Shown piece by piece: positions 43,368 to 50,942 of a stretch of 64,000 nt of DNA. The notes under the pieces were generated by a model. It was not told the DNA's origin. It did not search any database and was given only the letters and a program-made list of their open reading frames with translations. Both the position numbers and the translations under genes were made by a program. The first letter of the stretch is position 1. Each line of letters opens with the position of its first letter. The DNA lies in contig NZ_CP021080.1 of assembly GCF_000802245.2 (NCBI RefSeq), positions 3,658,001 through 3,722,000 on the forward strand, read 5' to 3'. The DNA is from Streptomyces pluripotens (lineage in GTDB: Bacteria; Actinomycetota; Actinomycetes; Streptomycetales; Streptomycetaceae).

Positions 43368-43713
43368 GCCACCCCCTTTGGGTCGCGGGACGGTCGTGGC
43401 GGCGCCACCTTTCGAGCAACGCAGCCTTCACCTGAATACCGGAGCCGAAGCCACGGCAAACGCGCTTCCGGAAGAATGTCACATGTCGGCAACACGCTGT
43501 AGTGACATGTCGACACCCGTGACGCGAATCCGCCCTGGAAACAAGGGGTCTGACGCACTTTCGGCAGGCAACTTCGGGGAAGTGCCCTGGTGAGCGATTC
43601 GCTCGTGACGGTTACCGCTCGTTCGAGTTTGCGATGCAGCGTTGTTCGGGCCGTGCTTCCATGCGCCCGCTATGCATCGGTCGCACGCCTGCTGTGCACC
43701 GGGTCGGCGGTCG
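43368..43713. promoter_or_regulatory. sigN upstream region with ACATGTCG repeats
   Basis: About 345 bases between sigF and sigN. TCACATGTCG (43479) and TGACATGTCG (43503) are direct repeats 24 bases apart with an ACATGT palindromic core, about 110-150 bases before the sigN start; they may be regulator sites. No gene or clear terminator. Confidence 0.45.
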
Positions 43714-44571
43714 CTATGCGTCGATCCGATTTGCGGATCGCAGCCGTTGGAAGCTACGCGCGAGTAGCCGCGATACGTGCATCTGGGAGACGCCGAGTTC
43801 CGCGCTGATCTGTGACTGGGTGAGATTGCTGTAGTAGCGCAGCAGGAGGATTCGCTGTTCCCGTTCGGGGAGTTGAACGAGGAGATGTCGGACCAGGTCG
43901 CGGTGTTCCACCCCGTCCAGGGCCGGGTCCTCGTAGCCGATGCGGTCCAGCAGGCCGGGCAGCCCGTCGCCCTCCTGCGCGGCTTCCAGTGAGGTGGCGT
44001 GGTACGAGCGTCCCGCCTCGATGCAGGACAGCACCTCCTCCTCGCTGATCCGCAGCCGCTCGGCGATCTCGGCGGTGGACGGCGAGCGCCCGAAGGCGGT
44101 GGTCAGGTCCTCGGTCGCGCTGTTGACCTGTACCCAGAGCTCGTGCAATCGGCGTGGTACGTGGACCGTGCGGACGTTGTCCCGGAAGTACCGTTTGATC
44201 TCGCCGACCACGGTCGGCATCGCGAAGGTCGGGAACTGCACACCGCGGTCCGGGTCGAAGCGGTCGATGGCGTTGATCAGACCGATGGTGCCGACCTGGA
44301 TCACGTCCTCCATCGGTTCGTTGCGGGAGCGGAAGCGGGCGGCCGCGTAGCGCACGAGCGGGAGGTTCGCCTCGATCAGTGCCCCTCGTACCCGGTTGTG
44401 CTCCGGCGTGCCCGGCTTGAGCTGCTTCAGTTCGGCGAACAGCACCTGGGTCAGCGCCCGGGTGTCGGCGCCGCGGCGCTTTTCGGGAGCCGGGGGAGTC
44501 GGGGCGGGCGCCTCCTCCTGGGGCGGCGCAGTACTGGCCGACACGGTCAACGCCACCTCTTCATCGGTCAA
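43714..44571 (-). CDS. sigF: Sporulation sigma factor SigF
   Basis: A 285-residue group III sigma factor. Region 2 ([61 protein letters not shown]) and region 4 ([20 protein letters not shown]) are intact; the C-terminus [10 protein letters not shown] and the length match SigF of S. coelicolor (287 residues as I recall), which is needed for spore maturation. Paralogous to the adjacent sigN-like gene, in tandem orientation. Confidence 0.88.
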   Translation of the reverse strand: MTDEEVALTVSASTAPPQEEAPAPTPPAPEKRRGADTRALTQVLFAELKQLKPGTPEHNRVRGALIEANLPLVRYAAARFRSRNEPMEDVIQVGTIGLINAIDRFDPDRGVQFPTFAMPTVVGEIKRYFRDNVRTVHVPRRLHELWVQVNSATEDLTTAFGRSPSTAEIAERLRISEEEVLSCIEAGRSYHATSLEAAQEGDGLPGLLDRIGYEDPALDGVEHRDLVRHLLVQLPEREQRILLLRYYSNLTQSQISAELGVSQMHVSRLLARSFQRLRSANRIDA

Positions 44572-44682
44572 TCATCCGTCAAAAGCGGTCATAGCATCAC
44601 AAGACATGTGCACTGTGTGCAAGCACCGCATAACGTCGTGTTGTGGCCAAACTCTGACAAGTTGGGGTTCAGGATGCAGGAA

Positions 44683-44709
44683 AGCCCCCCGCCGTTGCGG
44701 CGAGGGGCT
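44683..44709 (-). terminator. Terminator of the Dabb gene
   Basis: Stem AGCCCC-CCGCCG / CGGCGA-GGGGCT with a TTG loop and one mismatch, sixteen bases beyond the stop codon. Confidence 0.75.
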
Positions 44710-44724
44710 GCTGTGGCGGAGGGC

Positions 44725-45018
44725 TCAGAACTCGTAGTCGGCGATCACCCACGTGGCGAACTCGCGCCAGAGCGCTACGCCCGCCTGGTGCGCTGGGTGC
44801 TCCAGATAGCGCGTGAGGGCGTCGGTGTCCTCGACCGCCGAGTTGATCGCGAAGTCGTAGGCGATCGGCCGGTCGCTGATGTTCCAGGCGCATTCCCAGA
44901 AACGCAGTTCCTCGATCTGCCCGCCGAGCGCCCGGAAGGCCGCCGCGCCGGCCACGACCCGCGGATCGTCGCGTTCGACGCCCTCGTTGAGCTTGAAGAG
45001 GACCAGATGGCGGATCAT
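44725..45018 (-). CDS. Dabb-family (stress-responsive A/B barrel) protein
   Basis: A 97-residue dimeric alpha+beta barrel protein. IRHLVLFKLNEGVERDDPRV opens the first strand, and the C-terminal half has HPAHQAGVALWREFATWVIA with the conserved His. Family members range from stress proteins to ligand-binding or lyase enzymes; no specific role is evident. It lies ten bases after the small membrane-protein gene upstream, probably one transcript. Confidence 0.88.
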   Translation of the reverse strand: MIRHLVLFKLNEGVERDDPRVVAGAAAFRALGGQIEELRFWECAWNISDRPIAYDFAINSAVEDTDALTRYLEHPAHQAGVALWREFATWVIADYEF

Positions 45019-45028
45019 GGGATGTACC

Positions 45029-45208
45029 TCAGCTCTTCGCTCCGTCGGCGACCCAGGTCATGAAGTCACCGATGGCCTTGGCCGCGTCCGATATGCCCTG
45101 GAATACTACCTGGACGTAGTCGGCGGCCTTGGCCGGGTCCGTGATGATCACATACAGCGCGAAGACCACGAGCACGTACACGGCGATCCTCTTGGCGTTC
45201 ATCGCCAC
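45029..45208 (-). CDS. Small membrane protein
   Basis: A 59-residue protein with one membrane segment (RIAVYVLVVFALYVIITDP) and an amphipathic tail (YVQVVFQGISDAAKAIGDFM). GTG 45208 is chosen because GGGGAGG is five bases upstream; ATG 45202 would place it eleven away. Conserved beside the Dabb gene as far as I recall. Function unknown. Confidence 0.7.
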   Translation of the reverse strand: MAMNAKRIAVYVLVVFALYVIITDPAKAADYVQVVFQGISDAAKAIGDFMTWVADGAKS

Positions 45209-45500
45209 CGTAGCCTCCCCTGTGCCTTGCCCCCGTGGGCCCCTCCTGCCGGCCGTGAGTGTAACCTTCACGCCCCTTTTGCGGCGCCAACGGCCCGCCG
45301 GCCCGGGTCTTTTGCCGGGGCTGTGTGAGCTGCTCGGGGGTGGGCGGGGGGGGATGGAGGGCGCTCGGCCCGGTAGGAGCGGTGAGGAATCCGCAGGCCG
45401 GGCGCGGGAGTCGGTGCGTGGTGCTGGCGGTCGTACTCCCGGAAGAGGGTGGGTACTTGAGCGCCTTTACCGGCGCAGCCGTCTGGAGGGAGTACGAGAA

Positions 45501-45526
45501 AGGGCCCCGCCTTGCGACGGGACCCT
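45501..45526 (-). terminator. Terminator of tRNA-Ser(CGA)
   Basis: Stem AGGGTCCCG / CGGGGCCCT (one mismatch) with an eight-base loop on the minus strand, nine bases past the tRNA 3' end. Confidence 0.7.
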
Positions 45527-45534
45527 CCTTCGAG

Positions 45535-45619
45535 CGGTAGCGGAGGGATTTGAACCCTCGGTGACTTGCGCCACACTCGCTTTCGAGGCGAGCTCCTTCG
45601 GCCGCTCGGACACGCTACC
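45535..45619 (-). tRNA. tRNA-Ser(CGA)
   Basis: Acceptor GGTAGCG / CGCTACC with discriminator G; anticodon stem CTCGC / GCGAG around loop CTCGAAA (anticodon CGA); long variable arm; T-arm GAGGG-TTCAAAT-CCCTC. Complete class II tRNA-Ser reading UCG. Confidence 0.95.
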
Positions 45620-45675
45620 GAGAGAGACCCTACAGCAAGGTGGCACCTGGTTCGAAATCGGTTGGCGAGAGCGAC

Positions 45676-46107
45676 TCAGCGTTCTCGGAAGAACTCTGTG
45701 AGGAGCTGAGCGCAGTCCGTCGCGAGGACGCCCTCGATGACCTCCGGTCGGTGGTTGAGCCGGCGGTCACGGACCAGGTCCCACAGGGAGCCGGCCGCGC
45801 CCGCCTTTTCGTCCCGGGCACCGTAGACCACGCGGTCGACCCTGGACTGCACGATCGCACCCGCGCACATCGTGCACGGCTCCAGAGTGACCACCAGTGT
45901 GCAGCCGGCCAGCCGCCACTCCCCGAGCCGGGCCGCTGCCCGCCGGAGCGCGAGCACCTCGGCGTGCGCCGTTGGATCGCCGGTGGCCTCGCGTTCGTTG
46001 TGCCCGGTGGCGAGCACCGTGGTGCCGTCCGGGGACAACACCACGGCGCCGACGGGGACGTCTCCGCCGCGGCCAGCCAGCGCGGCCTCGCCCAAGGCCA
46101 GCCGCAT
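45676..46107 (-). CDS. tadA: tRNA-specific adenosine deaminase
   Basis: A 143-residue zinc deaminase that converts A34 of tRNA-Arg(ACG) to inosine; that substrate tRNA is encoded in this window. Zinc and catalytic residues: HAEVLALR (His, Glu) and LEPCTMCAGAI (two Cys). The ATG at 46107 starts inside helix 1 (RLALGEAALAG). In-frame upstream codons give a better N-terminus (QDAAGPPDPVRDHWRAAM) but offer no ATG/GTG/TTG, only CTG at 46167 overlapping the stop of the upstream gene, so the true start is uncertain. Confidence 0.92.
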   Translation of the reverse strand: MRLALGEAALAGRGGDVPVGAVVLSPDGTTVLATGHNEREATGDPTAHAEVLALRRAAARLGEWRLAGCTLVVTLEPCTMCAGAIVQSRVDRVVYGARDEKAGAAGSLWDLVRDRRLNHRPEVIEGVLATDCAQLLTEFFRER

Positions 46108-46163
46108 CGCCGCCCGCCAGTGGTCGCGTACCGGGTCCGGCGGGCCGGCGGCGTCCTGGGCGG

Positions 46164-46691
46164 TCAGCGGACGGTCTCCAGTACGTCCGAGGCGCCCAGG
46201 GCCTCGGCGATCGTGCTCAGCGCGTCCTCGGCGCCCAAGGTGTGCAGCTCCTTCTCGTTGATGCCCAGGTCGTCGAGGATCCGGCTGTCGCCCACCGGGC
46301 TGTGCGGCACCGCGTCGGGGTCGGCGCTGTCCTCGTCGCTCTCGGACTCACCGTCCTCCGTGCCGTCGAGGTTCAGGGAATCCAGGTCCGGGCCGTCGTC
46401 GGCACCGGGCTCCCGGCCGAGTAGTTCGTCGGTGAGCAGCAGCTCACCGTAGGCGCTGCGTACGGCTGCGGCGGCGTCCGAGACGTAGATGCGAGGGTCG
46501 TCCTCGCCGTCCACGCGGACGACACCGAACCAGGCGTCCTCCTGCTCGATCAGGACGAGCACCGTGTCCTCGTCGGGATTGGCTTCCCTGGCCAGGTCAG
46601 CCAGATCCGACAGGGTTTCCACATCGTCGAGCTCTGTATCGCTCGCTTCCCACCCGTCTTCGGTGCGCGCGAGCAGTGCGGCGAAGTACAC
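46164..46691 (-). CDS. tRNA adenosine deaminase-associated protein
   Basis: A 175-residue acidic protein of the family annotated as tadA-associated in actinobacteria. The first ~95 residues form an alpha/beta unit (MYFAALLARTEDGWEASDTE, VLVLIEQEDAWFGVVRVDGE), followed by an acidic linker and a short helical end (ILDDLGINEKELHTLGAEDA). Its stop nearly touches tadA, implying co-translation. Biochemical role unknown. Confidence 0.88.
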   Translation of the reverse strand: MYFAALLARTEDGWEASDTELDDVETLSDLADLAREANPDEDTVLVLIEQEDAWFGVVRVDGEDDPRIYVSDAAAAVRSAYGELLLTDELLGREPGADDGPDLDSLNLDGTEDGESESDEDSADPDAVPHSPVGDSRILDDLGINEKELHTLGAEDALSTIAEALGASDVLETVR

Positions 46692-47015
46692 CGTGACTCT
46701 CCCACTGGTCAGAGGCGTGCCGGTTGGGGGTCCCCCCGGCGGAGGTACGTGGGCGGACGGAACCTGGGCTCCAAGCCCCGCCCACTCGGAATCGTGGCAG
46801 AAACTAGGCGTTCAGGGGGCGTCTTCGGCTCGCTGTGTCTGGCTGTTTCGATGGTGGATCCGTCATCGCCCCACCAGTGCGCTCGTTACCGCCACCTGCG
46901 GATCGTACGCGGCTTTGCCAGCCGACTATGCGCACCCAGCGTGCAAACGCCGACGTGGGCGTGGATCTTCCCTAGCGGCAATTGCCCCACTGTGTCCTGC
47001 TCAAGGCACCTTTGC
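46692..47015. other. Intergenic, nothing recognised
   Basis: About 320 bases between the tadA-associated gene and the next minus-strand gene. No gene, RNA or repeat is apparent beyond presumed promoter sequence. Confidence 0.5.
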
Positions 47016-47333
47016 CTACCAGCGGAACGTCCTCATGCGCATCGCGTGTCGAAGCCGGGCGGCCTTGGCGCGTCGCGGCTGGACCCGGGCGCGCAGCGCG
47101 CGGGCCTCGGCGAGGTCGCGGAGGAACTGGGCGCGGCGCCGGCGCCGCTCGGCATCCGTCTCGGGAGCCGTCGGGCCGGAGCCGGTGGAGTCCGGTGGCC
47201 CGGCGTCGCGTATCGCGGGGTCGGCCGGGTCTCTGCTGGTCCCCGGGTTCTCGGTGTTTGCGGTGTCCCTGGTGTGTGCAGCGCCTTCGGCATCCCCGGG
47301 CGCGCCCTTGGCAGGGTCAGGCAGGTCAGGCAC
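47016..47333 (-). CDS. Small basic hypothetical protein
   Basis: A 105-residue protein from GTG 47333: a Pro/Asp/Thr-rich disordered half, then a very basic helical half ([20 protein letters not shown]) ending MRMRTFRW, an ending I recall from similar Streptomyces proteins. It may bind nucleic acid. Divergent from upp. Confidence 0.6.
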   Translation of the reverse strand: MPDLPDPAKGAPGDAEGAAHTRDTANTENPGTSRDPADPAIRDAGPPDSTGSGPTAPETDAERRRRRAQFLRDLAEARALRARVQPRRAKAARLRHAMRMRTFRW

Positions 47334-47365
47334 GTCTCACCACCCCAGTCCATCCCCTCCACTCT

Positions 47366-47388
47366 CCCTCGAACAGGCGGTTCGAGGG
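47366..47388. promoter_or_regulatory. 9-bp inverted repeat upstream of upp
   Basis: CCCTCGAAC-AGGCG-GTTCGAGGG between the divergent hypothetical gene and upp, 40 bases before the upp start. It may be an operator or an RNA hairpin. Confidence 0.5.
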
Positions 47389-47428
47389 AAGCACCAGGGG
47401 GGTGCGGGGCGCAGGTACCGTTAGGGGC

Positions 47429-48064
47429 ATGCGTCTCCACGTCGTCGACCACCCCTTGGTCGCCCACAAGCTCACCACGCTGCGCGACCAGCGCACGGAC
47501 TCCCCGACCTTCCGCAGGCTCGCCGACGAACTCGTCACCCTGCTCGCCTACGAGGCCACGCGGGACGTGCGCACCGAGGTGGTCGACATCGAGACCCCGG
47601 TGGCCGCCACCACCGGGGTCAAGCTGGCCCGCCCGCGCCCGCTGGTCGTGCCGATCCTGCGGGCCGGCCTCGGCATGCTGGACGGCATGGTGCGGCTGCT
47701 GCCGACGGCCGAGGTGGGCTTCCTGGGCATGATCCGCAACGAGGAGACCCTGCAGGCCTCCACCTATGCCACGCGCATGCCGGAAGACCTCTCAGGCCGT
47801 CAGGTGTACGTCCTCGACCCGATGCTGGCCACGGGCGGCACGCTGGTCGCGGCAATCCGGGAACTGATCAAGCGCGGCGCCGAAGAGGTGACCGCGGTGG
47901 TCCTGCTGGCCGCCCCCGAAGGCGTCGAGATCATGGAGCGCGAGCTGGCGGGCACCCCGGTGAAGGTCGTCACGGCGGCGGTGGACGACCACCTCAACGA
48001 GCACGGCTACATCGTCCCCGGCCTGGGCGACGCGGGCGACCGGCTGTACGGAGCGGCCGAGTAG
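47429..48064 (+). CDS. upp: Uracil phosphoribosyltransferase
   Basis: A 211-residue pyrimidine-salvage enzyme making UMP from uracil and PRPP. Signatures: [34 protein letters not shown] (PRPP-binding loop) and the C-terminal uracil-binding [15 protein letters not shown]. Normal length; ATG 47429 follows GGGG. Two strong terminators follow. Confidence 0.97.
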   Translation: MRLHVVDHPLVAHKLTTLRDQRTDSPTFRRLADELVTLLAYEATRDVRTEVVDIETPVAATTGVKLARPRPLVVPILRAGLGMLDGMVRLLPTAEVGFLGMIRNEETLQASTYATRMPEDLSGRQVYVLDPMLATGGTLVAAIRELIKRGAEEVTAVVLLAAPEGVEIMERELAGTPVKVVTAAVDDHLNEHGYIVPGLGDAGDRLYGAAE

Positions 48065-48099
48065 ACCGCGGCCTGCCCGGTGGGCGGGCAGGCCGCGGT
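48065..48099 (+). terminator. upp terminator
   Basis: Perfect 14-bp stem ACCGCGGCCTGCCC / GGGCAGGCCGCGGT with a seven-base loop, right after the stop. Confidence 0.9.
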
Positions 48100-48104
48100 C
48101 CAAC

Positions 48105-48131
48105 GACGGCCCCCGGTCACCGGGGGCCGTC
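48105..48131. terminator. Second hairpin, probably serving the convergent gene
   Basis: Perfect 12-bp stem GACGGCCCCCGG / CCGGGGGCCGTC with a TCA loop, between the convergent upp and LytR_C genes. Confidence 0.85.
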
Positions 48132-48145
48132 GCCCGGGCAGTCCG

Positions 48146-48802
48146 TCACCGAGCGGTTTTGGCGCCGGGGCGGCAGTCCTTCTTTGTGGTGGTCGTCGGC
48201 GCGGGCGCGGTCAGCTTGGCCAGTGCTTGGTCGGCGGTCGCCTGTTTCGTCAGGCCCTTGAAGCCGTCGCCGAGGATCAGATCGAGGGCAGCGCCCTTGC
48301 GGCCTGCTTCGGTACGGCGCTCGGCACCGGCGATCTGGGTGGCCAGCACGGGCAGTGAGGTGTTCTGTGCGGAGACGGGGCCGAGGAGAACACCGGTGCC
48401 CTTGGTCTTCTTGTCGAACTGCTTGGACGCGTTGCCCACGTCACCGATGGTGAAGCCGCGCTTCTTCAGCTCGGCCGCCGTGTCCCGGGCGAGCCCGGCG
48501 CGAGTCGTGGCGTTGTAGACGTTCACGGTGATCTGGCCGGGCTTCGGCAGGTCCTTCAGCTGCGTCGCCGCGGCGGCCTGGTCCGGGCAGTCGGCCTTGG
48601 GGCCGGCCGCCGCGGTTTTCCTGCCGCCGGTGAAGACGTCGATGAGCTGCAGGGTGCCCCAGCCGATCAGGCCTAGCACGGTGGCGGATGCCAGTACGGC
48701 GGCCACGAGCCTGCCGCGTCGCCGGGGAGGGCGCATCCGAGGGTATTTGTCCCCTGTGATCCGGTACTTGCCGCCCATGCCGGGGGGAGTCAGCATGCTC
48801 AT
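48146..48802 (-). CDS. LytR_C-domain membrane protein
   Basis: A 218-residue protein with a basic cytoplasmic start, one membrane helix (VAAVLASATVLGLIGWGTLQ) and an extracellular LytR_C domain (ITVNVYNATTRAGLARDTAA, AAELKKRGFTIGDVGNASK, GVLLGP). LytR_C domains occur in LCP cell-wall ligases, but the LCP domain itself is absent here. Likely a cell-envelope protein. Confidence 0.87.
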   Translation of the reverse strand: MSMLTPPGMGGKYRITGDKYPRMRPPRRRGRLVAAVLASATVLGLIGWGTLQLIDVFTGGRKTAAAGPKADCPDQAAAATQLKDLPKPGQITVNVYNATTRAGLARDTAAELKKRGFTIGDVGNASKQFDKKTKGTGVLLGPVSAQNTSLPVLATQIAGAERRTEAGRKGAALDLILGDGFKGLTKQATADQALAKLTAPAPTTTTKKDCRPGAKTAR

Positions 48803-48896
48803 GAACGCAGCGTAGTGCTCTTGAGCGGGGATGCCTATTAGATGATCAGTCGACGCCGCTCAGCGGAACCCGAAAGGATCAACGGCACTCGCTGGG

Positions 48897-49193
48897 TCAG
48901 TCGAGTTCGAGCACGCGCGCATGCAGCACCTGGCGCTGCTGCAGGGCCGCACGGACCGCGCGGTGCAGGCCGTCCTCCAGGTACAGATCGCCCTGCCACT
49001 TCACGACGTGCGCGAAGAGGTCGCCGTAGAACGTCGAGTCCTCCGCCAGCAGCGTCTCCAGGTCGAGCTGCTGCTTGGTGGTCACGAGCTGATCGAGGCG
49101 GACCGGGCGTGGCGCGACGTCCGCCCACTGCCGGGTGCTTTCCCGGCCGTGGTCGGGGTACGGCCGGCCGTTTCCGATGCGCTTGAAGATCAC
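48897..49193 (-). CDS. Minimal ParB-like protein (often labelled VapB antitoxin)
   Basis: A 98-residue protein, very conserved in Streptomyces as I recall and often annotated as a VapB-type antitoxin. The visible pattern is instead that of a small ParB/sulfiredoxin fold: VRLDQLVTTKQQLDLETLLA, then LYLEDGLHRAVRAALQQRQV with the Asp-Gly-x-His-Arg nucleotide/phosphate-binding signature, and a final strand LHARVLELD. No toxin gene is adjacent. Possible nucleotide-binding regulator or DNA-associated protein. Confidence 0.8.
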   Translation of the reverse strand: MIFKRIGNGRPYPDHGRESTRQWADVAPRPVRLDQLVTTKQQLDLETLLAEDSTFYGDLFAHVVKWQGDLYLEDGLHRAVRAALQQRQVLHARVLELD

Positions 49194-49514
49194 ACGGAAA
49201 GCCTACCGGTCAAGACCTTCCGGGCGCAGCCATGGCGGCCGAGTGCGGCGCCCAAAAAGAAGCAACAAAGCGGACATGCGCTCTGCTAACGGAAATTGCG
49301 GGCCCGGGGTGAGCGACAGCGGAACCGCTGTGTCGGCCGTCGCTCCGAGGCGGACACCTCCCCGCACCCGGGCGGGACGCACGGCTGATCCGGTCCGGTG
49401 CGGTTGCCGGCCCGCTCGAACGTACCCACGGTGCCGCGCGGCCGACCGGCCGCACATCCCGGCGAGAAGGACAGGCGTCCCGGGGGGAGTCGGCGCGCGG
49501 AGCGCGCCCGCCGG

Positions 49515-50192
49515 TCACACCGTCCGAGGCACCTGCTGCGCCCGGCCCCGGATGCGGAACGCGGTGACGATCTCCACGATCCCCACCACGACCAGCCAGA
49601 CGCCCCCGACCAGGGTCAGTACGGCGAGCGACGCGAACGGCGAGTCGATGAGCACGATGCCGGCGGCGAAGGTGAGGACGCCGAGGAAGATCTGCCAGCC
49701 CCGGGCAGGCATCCGGGGGTCGGAGGCGGCAGCCAGGGTCTGGGTGATCCCGCGGATCAGCCAGCCGATGCCGATCCACAGGGCGAGCAGCAGGGTCGAC
49801 TGCATGGGACCGCGGAAGCAGAACAGGCCGAGCAGGATCGACAGGGCGCCGCTGACGAACGCCAGCACGCGCAGCGAGGTCGTCTTGTGCGTGCCGAAGG
49901 CGGCCACCAGCTGGAAGACGCCGCTGACCAAGAGGTACAGGCCGAAGAGGACGCCGACCACGGCCAGGGAGGCGCTCGGCCACACCAGCACCAGGACACC
50001 GAGGACCAGTGAGGCGGCCCCGGTGAGCAGGACAACCTGCCAGGCGGCCCGGGACAGTGCGTGCAGTGGACCCTCGAACGGCGGTTCGGGCTCGGTGGGC
50101 TCGCGGTTGCCGCCCAGTGGCTGCGCACCGTGGACGTGCCGGTCGTCGTACTCACGGCCCCAGTCAGGGCCGCCGATGGGTGCCTCGGTCAT
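49515..50192 (-). CDS. HdeD-family membrane protein
   Basis: A 225-residue protein with six membrane helices in three repeated pairs (LTGAASLVLGVLVLVWPSAS, VVGVLFGLYLLVSGVFQLVA, FVSGALSILLGLFCF, LLALWIGIGWLIRGI, ...), the DUF308/HdeD pattern. The E. coli relative protects against acid; the role here is unknown. ATG 50192 is used; the frame is open to 50228. The 320 bases to its left hold no other gene. Confidence 0.85.
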   Translation of the reverse strand: MTEAPIGGPDWGREYDDRHVHGAQPLGGNREPTEPEPPFEGPLHALSRAAWQVVLLTGAASLVLGVLVLVWPSASLAVVGVLFGLYLLVSGVFQLVAAFGTHKTTSLRVLAFVSGALSILLGLFCFRGPMQSTLLLALWIGIGWLIRGITQTLAAASDPRMPARGWQIFLGVLTFAAGIVLIDSPFASLAVLTLVGGVWLVVVGIVEIVTAFRIRGRAQQVPRTV

Positions 50193-50271
50193 GGTCCATG
50201 CTGGGATCGGCCGGGTCGGCCGTGCCACCCGGGTGGGCCGCTCGGCGTACCTTCCGCCCGCTCTGGTGCGG

Positions 50272-50865
50272 CTACCTCGCCGTGGCCTTCGCCGCCTTCG
50301 CCGCCGCCTTCATCTCCTGTTTGTGGGCGCGTACCTTGGCCAGTGACTCGGGTCCGGTGATGTCGGCGACGGACCGGAAGGAGTGCTGCTCGCCGTAGGT
50401 CCCGGCGGCCTCCCGCCACCCCTCGGGCGTGACGCCGAGCTGCTTGCCGAGCAGGGCGAGGAAGATCTGCGCCTTCTGCTTGCCGAAGCCCGGCAGGGCC
50501 TGAAGCCGCTTCAGCAGCTCGGCCCCGTCGCTGACGCCACGCCAGACCGCTTCGGCGTCCCCGTCGTAGTGCCCGACCAGGTACTGGCACAGCTGCTGGA
50601 CGCGTTTGGCCATCGAGCCCGGGTAGCGGTGCACGGCCGGCTTCTCGGAGAGCAGTGCGGCGAAGGCTTCGGGATCCATTGCGGCGATCTCGTGCGCGTC
50701 CAGGTCCGCGGTACCGAGCCGGCCGGCGATCGTCTGCGGCCCCTTGAACGCCCACTCCATCGGTACCTGCTGGTCGAGCAGCATCCCTACCAGCGCGGCG
50801 AGGGGGGAGCGCCCGAGCAGTGCATCGGCCGCGGGGTCCTGGGCGAGGTGCAGAGTGACGTCCAT
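50272..50865 (-). CDS. HhH-GPD base-excision DNA glycosylase
   Basis: A 197-residue DNA repair protein. It has PLAALVGMLLDQQVPMEWAF at the start and the helix-hairpin-helix LPGFGKQKAQIFLALLGKQL, but the Asp normally following in the GPD loop is not obvious, as in other members of this actinobacterial subgroup. The Lys/Ala-rich tail (KQEMKAAAKAAKATAR) may contact DNA. Start ATG 50865 is chosen since upstream sequence lacks family similarity. Confidence 0.85.
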   Translation of the reverse strand: MDVTLHLAQDPAADALLGRSPLAALVGMLLDQQVPMEWAFKGPQTIAGRLGTADLDAHEIAAMDPEAFAALLSEKPAVHRYPGSMAKRVQQLCQYLVGHYDGDAEAVWRGVSDGAELLKRLQALPGFGKQKAQIFLALLGKQLGVTPEGWREAAGTYGEQHSFRSVADITGPESLAKVRAHKQEMKAAAKAAKATAR

Positions 50866-50942
50866 GCGTCGATCATCCCGCGTGCCCGCCCCCTCTGCGC
50901 GCCGGCCCACCCAGTTCCGGGCACCCAGGGCACGTGTCCTCC

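Noticed and set aside
47370..47384. CGAAC-AGGCG-GTTCG resembling a LexA/SOS box upstream of upp
   Set aside because: The actinobacterial SOS box has a four-base spacer between CGAAC and GTTCG; here it is five, and upp is not a DNA-damage gene.
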